The notes below the pieces were generated by a model. The model was not told the DNA's origin. It ran no database searches and worked only from the letters and a program-made list of their open reading frames with translations. Positions 50,062 through 61,941 of a DNA stretch of 62,500 bases are shown piece by piece. Origin of the DNA: Neocallimastix lanati (nom. inval.) (lineage: Eukaryota; Neocallimastigomycota; Neocallimastigomycetes; Neocallimastigales; Neocallimastigaceae). How positions within the stretch are numbered: the stretch's first letter is position 1; each line of letters starts with the position of its first letter. The DNA lies in assembly GCA_016946835.1 (NCBI GenBank), contig JACVTC010000001.1, positions 887,501 through 950,000 on the forward strand, in the 5' to 3' direction. A program made the position numbers and the translations under genes.

Positions 50062-51279
50062 ATGAAATTTCTCTATAGCATTTTATTTTCTACCGTTTTA
50101 TTAAGTCAATACAAATTGGCTTACTCTGCTGATTTCCCAACTTGTACCGGCTGTACACTTTATGCTTCCGGTACTGATGGTAATTTATGGGGTTGGGAAA
50201 ATAGTAATTTCTGTAAAATTCCTTCCTCATGTAATATTACTGGATCTACTAATTCTGATTCAACTACTAAGAAAACTACTACTACTACTAGTACTACTTC
50301 AACTACTACAACTAAGAAAACTACTACTATCACAAAGAAAACTACTACTACCACAAAGAAAACTACTAGCAGCACTACTAGCAGTTCAACTAGCAGCTCA
50401 ACTAGCAGTTCAACAAGCAGCTCAACTGGTAGCTCAACTTCAGCTAATTCTACTGTAGCTGCTAGTCCAACAAACTATTTCATTAATAGCAATGATTCTA
50501 ATAATAATAACAACAACAATAACAACAATAACAATGGTAACAACAATAACAACAATAACAATGGTAACAACAATAACAACAATAACAATGGTAACAATAG
50601 TAACAACAACAATGATAACAACAATAACAACAACAACAATGGTAACAACAACAACAACAATGGTAACAACAATAACAACAATGGTAACAACAACAACAAT
50701 AATGGCAACAACAACAATAATAATAACAGTAACAACGCTAACAACAATAACAACAATAATAACAATAATTCCGATGCTAACGGTAATAATAATAACAACA
50801 ATAACAACAATAATTCCGATGCTAACGGTAACAATAATAACAACAATAATTCCAATGCTAACAATAACAACGCTAACAACAATAACAACGCTAACAACAA
50901 TAACAACGCTAACAATAATAACAACAATAATTCCGATGCTAACGGTAACAACAATAACAACGGTAACAACAATAGCAATAACAATAATCCATCTCAAACC
51001 ATTGCTCAAAATAATAACAATAATGTCAATGGTGGCGTTTTCTTATGTTCAGGATGTAACGCTATTGCCACTGGTGGTGACGGTATCATTTATGGTTTTG
51101 AAAATGGAAATTCCTGTCAAATTAACACTATAAGATGTGGAAACAACCTCAATGCTGGAAATTCTAATGGAAACAACAATGTTAACACTGATGAAAATTC
51201 TGGAAGTTCTAAAATCGTTATGAACTTCTATGTTGCCTTTATTGCTATTGTTTCCGCTTTAATTATTTATGGATATTAA
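50062..51279 (+). CDS. Secreted two-module Cys-rich surface protein with Asn-rich linker (paralogue B)
   Basis: Single exon, 405 residues. A signal peptide (MKFLYSILFSTVLLSQYKLA) is followed by a first module C-x2-C...ASGTDGNLWGWEN...C...C nearly identical to that of paralogue A. A Thr/Ser/Lys linker of about 70 residues (repeats of KKTTT, then SSST), likely O-glycosylated, precedes an Asn/Gly stretch of about 170 residues with NNNSDANG repeats. The second module is C-x2-C-NAIATGGDGIIYGFEN..C...C. The end (MNFYVAFIAIVSALIIYGY) is hydrophobic, so a GPI or membrane anchor is likely. The architecture is a binding module held away from the wall by a long flexible stalk. Codons in the Asn stretch mix AAC and AAT, and AAC is far commoner than in paralogue A. 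No enzyme domain is present; function is inferred only from the dockerin/CBM10-like module core. Confidence 0.85.
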   Translation: MKFLYSILFSTVLLSQYKLAYSADFPTCTGCTLYASGTDGNLWGWENSNFCKIPSSCNITGSTNSDSTTKKTTTTTSTTSTTTTKKTTTITKKTTTTTKKTTSSTTSSSTSSSTSSSTSSSTGSSTSANSTVAASPTNYFINSNDSNNNNNNNNNNNNGNNNNNNNNGNNNNNNNNGNNSNNNNDNNNNNNNNGNNNNNNGNNNNNNGNNNNNNGNNNNNNNSNNANNNNNNNNNNSDANGNNNNNNNNNNSDANGNNNNNNNSNANNNNANNNNNANNNNNANNNNNNNSDANGNNNNNGNNNSNNNNPSQTIAQNNNNNVNGGVFLCSGCNAIATGGDGIIYGFENGNSCQINTIRCGNNLNAGNSNGNNNVNTDENSGSSKIVMNFYVAFIAIVSALIIYGY

Positions 51280-51331
51280 GTTTAAATAATTTAACCTTTT
51301 TAATAAAATAATTTAACCTTTTTAATAACGC

Positions 51332-51362
<31 letters not shown>

Positions 51363-52617
51363 TTTTTTTAAAACCTACGCATTAATATATATAAATCAAT
51401 CGCATTATTATAATTAATAATATCGCATTATTATAATTAATAATATCGTATTTATTATATTAAATAATATCGTATTTATTATATTAAACAATATATTAAA
51501 TTAAAATTAACTTGATTAAATTATTATTATTCCTTTTTTTTTTTTTTTTACTTTATAAATTTTTTTTTATTATAAAACTTTTCAAAAAAAAAAAAAAAAG
51601 TAAAGTAAAAAAAAAAAAAGAATTTTATATAATATATATGTAATTTACAACATATATATTTAAATGATATTATAATGTAATATTATTTTTTTTTTCTCTA
51701 TGAATTAAAGAAAAGAAAAGAAAAGAAAAAGAGATAATTATTTAATTCTAATTTTTTTTAGAATTATATAATTTATTTAATTTTTTTTTCCAAAAAAAAA
51801 AAAAAATATTACATTGGAAAAGACAACATAAATTAAATATTAAATATATCTTATTTTTTTAAATTAAGACTTAATTAAGACATATCAATAAGAAATAACA
51901 AATATAATTATTAATATATAATTATTAATCTTTTATGTTATTAAAAAAAAAAATATTTATTTATATAATATATTTTTTTTTTAATTTTTTAAAATAACAT
52001 ATCTATTAAAGAGAAATATACAAAATATAATTATTATTATTCATGTTTAAGAATTATTTATTTTATATAATAACTTTTTCCTTTTTATCATTTTCATTTT
52101 CATTTTTCATTTTTATTTATTTAAAAATGAAAAAATGAAAAAATGAAAAATAAAAAAAAAAAAAAAAAGGAAAAAGGAAAAGAAAAAAGAAAAAAGGAAA
52201 AAGAAAAAGAAAAGAATTAAGTTAGCACCAAAAATTTTATATAATATAATAATTTATTTTATAATTTTATTTATAATATAACATCAATAATAATGATAAT
52301 GTAATGAAATATAATGAAAAAAAAAAGTAAAAACCAAAACAAAAATAAAATTATCAAATAAAAAAAAAAAAAAAAGTTTTAAACCATTTTTTAAAAAATA
52401 ATAATAAAGATAAAAATTATATTTATAATATTTATAATATTTATAATATTTATATATATATAAATATATAAATATTAATAAATATTATATAAAAGAATAA
52501 GGTTTAATTAAAATTTGGATGGATTTTTATTTTTATTTTTATTTTTTTTTTTAATATTAATATCAATCTTTTTTGACATAATAAATGTTTATCCCTTCCT
52601 TTAATACCTTTTATTTA

Positions 52618-52650
<33 letters not shown>

Positions 52651-53454
52651 TTTAAAGTTGATGACTTTTTTTTTTAAATGTTATAAACGGTTAATTTGCT
52701 GCTGTTAAAAAAAAAAGCTATAAACGATTGAAAAGCATCTCTCTCTCTTCATGTACTTTTCTTTTTATTATTTTTTATTTTTATTTTTATTATTTTATTT
52801 TTATTTTTATTTTTTATGATTCAAATATAAAAAGTTTTTAATTCCAATTTGTCAAAAAATAAAAAAATAAAAAAAAAAATTTTTTTTATTTTGGATTAAA
52901 AATAGTTTATTAAATTCTATTTAAAATAAATCTATTATAATATATATAATATATATAAATATAAATATAAATATAACTACATTATAATATAAATTATATT
53001 ATATATAAATATAAATATATATAAATATAAATGTATATGAATATATGAATTTATAATGTATAAAATCTTATTTTATTTTATTTGCCATAACTAAATAATA
53101 AAAAAAAATAAAAAAATTTTTTTTTTTCTTTATTTTCATTCCTTCCTTCATTTTTTATTTGTTTGTTTGTTTATTATTTTTTTGTATAGTTAATAATTAT
53201 TCTCTATTTAATTTATTATATATAACCAATAATAAAATAAAATAAAAAGTTAAGTTTAGAGAGAGAAATTAAGGCTTTTTTTTTTATTTAATACTATTTA
53301 TTCAATCACCCTCAAGAAAGAGAGAGAACATCTTCTTCTCTTCCCAGCTTCCTATTGTATTTCGGTTTATGTTATTCCTTACGACTACTAGTATTGTTGT
53401 AATGAATGAAATTTTTTTTTTTTTTTTTTTTTTTTTAATCAATATGCATATCAT

Positions 53455-53895
53455 TCTTATTCAATTATTTATTATTTATTAATAAATACTCTTTTTATTA
53501 TTATTTATTAATAAATACTCTTTTTTTTATTATTCAATTATTTATTATTTATTAATAAATACTCTTTTTATTATTATTTATTTATTATTTATTAATAAAT
53601 ACTCTTTTTATTATTTATTATTTATTAATAAATACTCTTTTTATTATTTATTATTTATTAATAAATACTCTTTTTATTATTTATTATTTATTATTTATTA
53701 ATAAATACTCTTTTTATTATTTATTATTTATTATTTATTATTTATTAATAAATACTCTTTTTATTATTTATTATTTATTATTTATTATTTATTAATATTA
53801 TTATTATTAACAATTATTTATTATTTATTATTTATTATTTATTAATATTATTATTATTAACAATTATTTATTATTTATTATTTATTATTTATATT
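53455..53895 (+). repeat. Satellite array, forward orientation
   Basis: TTTATTATTTATTAATAAAT followed by ACTCTTTTTATTA, about nine copies with variable ATTTATT spacers, ending in two TATTAATATTATTATTAACA variants. It faces the reverse array beginning at 54,235 across about 340 bases. Confidence 0.9.
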
Positions 53896-54234
53896 CTAAT
53901 TTTTATTTCAATTGATTGATTCCAATTTTTTACTAATTAATGAATAATTAACAGAAAAAAAATTTTTTTTTTTTTTTATTGTTACTTATTAAATGTTTAA
54001 AAAACAGAGTGGCTAAACCACTAAACACAAAAAAAAAAATTTAATTTTTTTTTTAAATTAGGTAAAAAAAAATATAAATATTGACAATATATTAATTGAT
54101 AAAGTTAATATATCAGAAATAATAGAAATACATAATAATTAATATTAATAAATAATTAGTATTAATAAATAATTAATATTAAATTTTTATTATCATCAAT
54201 TATCAATAATTGAATAATAAATTAATAATTGATA

Positions 54235-54892
54235 AATAATTAAATAATGAATAAAAAGAGTATTTATTAATAAATAACAATAAAAAGAATATTAAATAAA
54301 TAATAAAAAGAGTATTTATTAATAAATAATAAATAATAAATAATAAAAAGAGTATTTATTAATAAATAATAAATAATAAATAATAAAAAGAGTATTTATT
54401 AATAGATAATAAATAATAAAAAGAGTATTTATTAATAAATAATAAATAATAAATAATAAAAAGAGTATTTATTAATAAATAATAAATAATAAATAATAAA
54501 AAGAGTATTTATTAATAAATAATAAATAATAAATAATAAAAAGAGTATTTATTAATAAATAATAAATAATAAATAATAAAAAGAGTATTTATTAATAAAT
54601 AATAAATAATAAATAATAAAAAGAGTATTTATTAATAAATAATAAATAATAAATAATAAAAAGAGTATTTATTAATAAATAATAAATAATAAAAAGAGTA
54701 TTTATTAATAAATAATAAATAAATAATAATAAAAAGAGTATTTATTAATAAATAATAAATAATTGAATAATAAAAAAAAGAGTATTTATTAATAAATAAT
54801 AAATAATAAATAATAAATCATAAATAATTAATAATAAGTAATAAATCATAAATAATTAATAATAAGTAATAAATAATTGAATAATTAAGTAA

Positions 54893-54952
<60 letters not shown>

Positions 54953-55475
54953 AATAAATAATCAATGAATAATTGAATAATTGAATAATAAATAATAATA
55001 ATTAATCAATGAATAATTGAATAATTGAATAATAAGTAATAATAAATAATCAATGAATAATAAACAGAAAATAATGAATAATAAAGTATAATAATAAATA
55101 ATGAAAAAAGTATTTATTAATAAATAATAAATAATTAAATAATAAATAATTAAATAATAAATAATAAATAATAAATAATAAATAATAAATAATAAATAAT
55201 AAATAATTGAATAATAATAAATAATAAATAATAAATAATAAATAATTGAATAATAAATAATAAATAATAAAAAGAGTATTTATTAATAAATAATAAATAA
55301 TAATTAAATAATAAATAATTGAATAATAAATAATAAATAATAAAAAGAAACAGTAGATAATAAATAATAAATAATAAATAATAAATAATAATAAATAAAT
55401 AATCAATAGTTGAATAATAAAAAGAGTATTTATTAATAATCGAATAATAAATAATCAATAATTGAATAATAAATA
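54235..55475 (-). repeat. 40-bp satellite array, reverse orientation
   Basis: The unit is AAAAAGAGTATTTATTAATA followed by AATAATAAATAATAAATAAT, exactly 40 bases, with eight near-identical units in a row at 54,421-54,700 and about 14 in 54,250-54,790. Beyond this it degrades into AAATAAT runs, (AAAT)n at 54,886-54,950, and TTGAATAAT and CAATGAATAATTGAATAATT units to 55,475. Confidence 0.92.
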
Positions 55476-55709
55476 AAAAAAAAAGTAAAAAAGCTTTTTA
55501 TATTTATATATTATTTGACATATAATTGTATTTTTTTTTTTTTTTATTATTGTATGTGGAAAATTGTTTGGAGGTAATAATATTACATTAAAAATGAAAG
55601 TTATGTTAAAAAAAAAAAAACAATATAATTAAGAAAATAATTGATAATAACAATAGCTTTATTTAGTACTTTTATTGTAATAATAAATTTTTTATTACTC
55701 TTATATTTA

Positions 55710-55741
<32 letters not shown>

Positions 55742-56911
55742 CGGAAAAACTTAAAAGTCATATTTAAAAAAAAAAATTGTTTATAAATAAAACAATAATT
55801 ATAATATATAAAATTTTTAATTATATTAATCTTTATTGTCAACTTTAAAAAGCTTTGAATTGAATATTCTTATAATGTATATTATTTAATTTTTAATGAT
55901 TTATTTATTTACCATACTTTTAATATATTTAAATTATTTATACGTTTGAGATATAAATTTTATAGAATTTCTATTTAATAGGATAAAAAAAAATTACATT
56001 TGAAAAATAAATATTAAAAAATAGAATTATAGATCAATAAATCATAAATAAATTAATCAATCCATAAGAAATATTAATAATAAAAAAAAAAAAAAGAAAT
56101 AAAATATAATAGATATAATAAAATATTGAATAATTAAAATAACAACTCTATGAATTCTTAAAATATACAATTTTTTAACTTGATTTTTTTTTTTTTTTTT
56201 GTAATGTCTTGAAATGTATAAAGAGAAGTGCTTAAAAAAAAAATATTTCATTCCATTTCAATAATAATAAAAGTGTATAATACATTTATTGAAAATTTTA
56301 ATTATTTTTATTTAAGGAATTAATGAATTTAATTAAAAAATTAATTAAAAAAATTTTATTGGCGGCTAAGTATTTCAATTTTATTTTTATTATTAATTTT
56401 TATTATTAATTTTTTTTTTTATTTTTTTTTTAAAAAATTAATTTTAAAAACTTATTTAAAAAATGTCTAATAAGAACTAATCAATCAATCAATAAATAAA
56501 ATAAAATAAAAAAAAAAAAAAAAAGTATTTAGCTTAATTAGTATATTTATTAATCTACAATAATAATAAAACTAAAAAATAAATAAAAAAAAGCAAAATA
56601 TATAATTTTTTTTTTTTTTTATATATTAACCTTTATTTATTTGTATATCTTCAAGTTTTCAATTTTTTTTTTCTTTTTTAAATTTAATATTATTGATATA
56701 GATAAGCTATAATTTTAGGTAGTAATTTCTCAATAGAAATATATATATATATATAAAATATATAAAATGTTTAAAATTTATAAAGTTAAAGCCATATTCA
56801 TTTTTTTTTAATTATATATATAAAAATTAATAGTATTAAAACTATTTTATTAATTAATAAAATTTTTTAGTATACATTATTTTATAAATTATTAATACTA
56901 AAAAATAATAT

Positions 56912-56946
<35 letters not shown>

Positions 56947-57134
56947 ATGGAAATCTTTTATTTTATTAATATTAATAAATAAACCAGGTTTAACTTAATT
57001 AACAGGAAAATAGTTTTACTTTAAAAGAAAAAAAATATATATATATTTGGTAATTTAGTATTTTTTTATATTAAAAGTTTTATCTTTATTTTTTTATTTT
57101 TTTTTTAAATTTCATAAATAAATTATATTTTTAT

Positions 57135-57186
<52 letters not shown>

Positions 57187-57541
57187 GGTAATTTTTAAAT
57201 TTTATTGTAAAAATTAAAAATAAAATATTAAATGGAAAGTTATATGCCATATTATTATTTTTTTTTATTTTATATATAGATACTATAAAATAATTTAAAA
57301 TAAAATAGTTATATCAATAAATATATATACATAAAATGAAATTATAATTACAATAAAATAATAATCAATGTATTATTAATTAAAATATAGAAACAAGAAA
57401 TTAAATAAATAAATATAAACAAATCAAAATAATAATAATGTTAAAATTACAATAATATAAATATGGATTTTTAAACAAACATAAAAAAATATATATATAT
57501 ATATTTATTGAATAATAATTACTTTTTAACAAATTTTAGAG

Positions 57542-57699
57542 ATGGCGCTTAGAAGATATGAAAGGCTATATAATAAACAAAATGATCTCTTCAGTAATAT
57601 GGTTTTTTCATTTACACCTGGTGCTTCCTGTGATACATATTTAATATCTAGAATTGAAGGTAAAGGGGGTAAAGTTTTAAAAACATATACTAACAAGGT

Positions 57700-57736
<37 letters not shown>

Positions 57737-58556
57737 ATTTCATAGTTAATAAAGAATATTATTATTTATTAATTATTAATGGTAATATATATTAATAATA
57801 TTTTAATAATTATATATATATATATATATATAAATTATTTATTAGTAATTATAAAGCATTGTATTAAATAAAATATATTAATTTTTCAATTTTTCAACAT
57901 TCATATATATATATATATATATATAAATTAATATTTAATTATTTTATAACGAATAATTATTTAATTCTTAAAAAGGTAAATTATGTAATTGCGTTAAAAA
58001 GAGAATTAGCAGAACCAAAATTAAATTCTATGATTATAAAAGGTTTAAATAGTACGGATTGTGAAGTGGTTAGTGAGTCATTTATTAATGAATGTTTACA
58101 GGAATCAAAGATTGTTGATTTTGAAAAACATTTATTGAAACCTTTAAGTGATGAAGATAAAATAACTCATAAACCTATCATGCCAAAGAGAAAAATTGTT
58201 AGAAGAAAAAAAGTTGAAAAGAAAAAAGAAACAGAAAAAAGTGATGAGGAAGAAAAAAAGGAAAAGAAAAAGGATACCACTAGTGAGGAGAAAAGTGAAC
58301 TTTCTGAAAAGGGAAAAAAAGAAGCAGAAAAAGACGATGATGCCGAGAGAGATGAGAATAATAATAATAAAAAAGAAGAAGAAAAAAGAGAAGAAGAAAA
58401 AAAAGGAGAAGAAAATGATAATATTGTTAAAGAAATAAGAAAAGGAAGAGCTGTATGTTATGGTTTATATATATATATATATATTTTATATTATTTATTC
58501 ATTGATGTGTATATATGTTTATATAGAAGTTAAATAGTAAAGGTTCAATGTTAAAT

Positions 58557-58615
<59 letters not shown>

Positions 58616-58685
58616 TATTTAAAAGTTTAAAAATTATTTTGATAATGATACAAACATTGTTATTATTTATACATAATATTAATAA

Positions 58686-58722
<37 letters not shown>

Positions 58723-60225
58723 TTAATATAAATAACATAATAATAATAATAATAATACTAATATTAATATAAATATCATAATAATAATAATAATAATAAT
58801 AATAATATTAATACTAAAAATAAAAGGTTGTCGATTCATCTGTTCCAAATCATGAAGTACGTATTGTAAATTTATTATTAAAAAAAATTATAAATAGGCT
58901 TATTTATATTATATTATATTATATTATATTATATTATATTATATTATATTATATTATTAATATAATTAAGAATTATCATGTTTTTGAAGACGGTGATGAA
59001 GTTTATGATGCTACTCTTAATCAAACCAATATTTCTGATAATAATAATAAATATTATAATCTTCAAATTTTGAAAAAAGATGATAATTCTAACGGTTATT
59101 TCTTCTGGACAAGGTATTTTTATTATTAATAGTTTTATAATTGAAATAAATTAATTATAATATTTATATTAATTTATATAATAATTTTAAAAAATGAATG
59201 AATGAATGAATAAAATAAAATAAAATAAAATAAAATAAAATAAAATAAAATAAAATAAAATAAAATAAATAAAAAAATTGCTGTAAGATGGGGTCGTGTT
59301 GGTGAAAAAGGTCAAAATAATTTATTATTTTGTAGTTCTAAAGAAAATGCAATTTCTAATTTTAAGATGAAATTCAAAGATAAGGTTTTGTATTAATAAA
59401 ATTATTTTATAATGTAACTAATATATATATATATGTATATATAATGTAACTAATATATGAATATATATATATATAATTTAACTAATATATATATATATAT
59501 ATATATTTTTAATAAAAAAAATTATATTTTATTATTTTATTTTATACGAAAAGACTGGTAATAATTGGGAAAATAGAAAGAACTTTGTTAAAAAAAATAA
59601 AAAGTATTTCTTACTTGAACGTGATTATGGTGTAACAAAGGAAGTTGAAGAAGATATAAAAAGAAAAACTAAAGAAAACAAAATTAATATTCCTGATTCA
59701 AAATTGGATGAAAGACTTCAAAATCTTATAAAATTAATTTTTGATATTTCTATAATGGAACAAGAAATGGCAGAAATTGGTTATGATGGTATCATTTTAA
59801 ATTTTTTTTTTTTTTTTTTTTTTTTTAAATAATATATATATATATATATAGATATTAAATATTATATATATATATATTATTTTATAATTTAATTATTATT
59901 AGCTAAAAAAATGCCACTTGGTAAACTTACAAAGGATCATATTAAAAAGGTTAAAAAAAAAAAAAAAAAAAAAAGAATAAATACAATTATAATAATAACG
60001 AAATAGTATTATATATAATATCTTATTTTAATAATTAATAATATAATTGTATATTAATTTAAACAAAATATATTTATTAATTACATAAATAAAGAGTTAT
60101 GGTGTATTGAAGAAGTTAGATGAAGAATTAAGTAATCCTCAACCTAAACTGTAAGTAATTTATAAACTCTGAATATATATATATATATTTTATAAATAAA
60201 TGAAATTATCAAATAACAATAACTT

Positions 60226-60263
<38 letters not shown>

Positions 60264-60820
60264 CTTCCTGTTATTATTATTATTATTATTATATTATTAT
60301 TTCTTTTATTATCTATTATTATTTAGAACTGTACTAGCAGATTTAACATCAGAATTCTATACCATTATTCCACATGATTTTGGTCGAACAAAACCTCCTG
60401 TTATCAATAATAAAGAATTACTTAAAAAAAAAATTGAAATGGTAGAATCATTAGCTGATATTGAAATTGCTTCTACTTTATTAAAGAATCAAAAAATGGA
60501 AATTACTGAAAATCCAATTGATACAAACTATAAATCATTACATTGTAACCTTATTCCATTAGATCATAAGTCTGAAGATTATGAAATGATTGAGATGTAT
60601 GTTGAAAATACGCATGGAGAGACGCATTCTTGGTATGAACTTGAAATTGATGATATTTATATTGTCGATCGTGAAGGAGAAAAGGAAAGATTCTTAGGAA
60701 ATAAATATCCAGGTAAAAAGAGAAAACTTTTGTGGCATGGTTCAAGACTTTCTAATTTTGCTGGTATTTTAAGTCAAGGTTTAAGAATTGCACCACCAGA
60801 AGTAATGCTCATATATATAA

Positions 60821-60858
<38 letters not shown>

Positions 60859-60861
60859 TAC

Positions 60862-60926
<65 letters not shown>

Positions 60927-60949
60927 TATTATTATTATTATTATTATTA

Positions 60950-61009
<60 letters not shown>

Positions 61010-61101
61010 TTATTATTATTTTTCAATATCCATTTTTATTTAATATATATATATGATCATTTTATAGTAATTATTGATATTAATATATATATGTATATAT
61101 A

Positions 61102-61142
<41 letters not shown>

Positions 61143-61541
61143 TAATTTTATCTTAAAATACTAATTATAATTTAATAGGCTCCTGTTTCTGGTTATATGT
61201 TTGGTAAAGGTGTGTACTTTGCTGATATGGTATCAAAATCAGCAAATTACTGCTGTGCTTATAACCAAATAGGTTTGATGCTACTATGTGAAGTGATGAC
61301 AGGTGAGGAAAATAATTTGTATTATGCTGATTACAATGCAGGTGAATTGGCCAAAAATAATAATAAGGACTGTACTAAAGGTTGTGGTAAAACAGCACCA
61401 GATCCAACAAAATCCGCCTATACTAAGGATGGTATAGAGGTACCCTATGGTCCAGCAATTGAGGTTGATAATACGGATAAGCCTTATTTATATTATAATG
61501 AATATATTGTTTATGATGTTGCTCAAATTAAAATGAGGTAA
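57542..61541 (+). CDS. Poly(ADP-ribose) polymerase with BRCT and WGR domains (ten exons)
   Basis: Exons 57542-57697, 57976-58452, 58827-58856, 58971-59113, 59288-59384, 59554-59788, 59903-59949, 60095-60150, 60327-60801 and 61179-61541 give 692 residues with consistent phases. Order of domains: BRCT (about 8-105), a Lys/Glu-rich linker (about 125-210), WGR domain (about 222-320, RWGRV at 269-273), alpha-helical regulatory domain (about 350-470, with AKKMPLGKL) and ADP-ribosyl-transferase domain (about 490-692). The catalytic set is His551 (LLWHGS), Tyr585 (GVYFAD) and Glu680 (YNEYIVYD), so poly-ADP-ribosylation from NAD+ is expected. The WGR/regulatory pair predicts activation by DNA breaks in the nucleus. 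PARP1-type zinc fingers are absent, as in other fungal PARPs that begin with BRCT. The protein stops soon after QIKMR, a few residues short of the animal end. Introns are packed with poly-T, (AT)n and (TTA)n. Confidence 0.93.
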
Positions 61542-61621
61542 AAAAAAAAATAATAATAATAATAATAATAATTTATATTAAATTAATTTATTATATATCT
61601 ATATATTTATTATTATATAAA

Positions 61622-61670
<49 letters not shown>

Positions 61671-61902
61671 ACAAATTATTAAAAAAAAACAAATTATTAA
61701 AAAAATATATTTTTTTCTTTTTTTATTTTTTTTTTTACAAAATTAAAATTTAAAAAATTATTCATAGATATTTAATTAAAATGAAATTTAAAAAGGCCTC
61801 GAAAAAATAATAATGACATCAAAAAAAAAAAAAAATTGTTTACAATAAGTTTATAAATTTTACAGTGGATTAAAATAAAATAACTATTTATTTTACTTTA
61901 CT

Positions 61903-61941
<39 letters not shown>

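Larger units (their letters stand above)
51280..57541. other. Long intergenic region with inverted satellite arrays
   Basis: No gene recognised. A (TCGCATTATTATAATTAATAA)-type short tandem lies at 51,397-51,490. Purine runs (GGAAAAAGAAAAG) are at 52,165-52,215. A less biased, unassigned patch at 53,250-53,405 contains CCACCC-free pyrimidine stretches such as CTTCTTCTCTTCCCAGCTTC. The two satellite arrays at 53.4-55.5 kb are listed separately. From 55.5 kb to the PARP start there are homopolymers and AT runs only. Confidence 0.6.

Noticed and set aside
50440-51133. Long frames on both strands across the Asn-rich stretch of paralogue B
   Set aside because: Shadows of the (AAC/AAT)n coding repeat; the signal peptide and Cys modules lie in one plus frame only.
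54235-54790. CRISPR-like regular 40-base repeats
   Set aside because: There are no unique spacers between repeats, no cas genes, and the surroundings are eukaryotic intron-bearing genes.
58196-58438. Second Lys-rich frame inside the PARP linker
   Set aside because: Out-of-frame shadow of exon 2, which has BRCT upstream and WGR downstream in phase.
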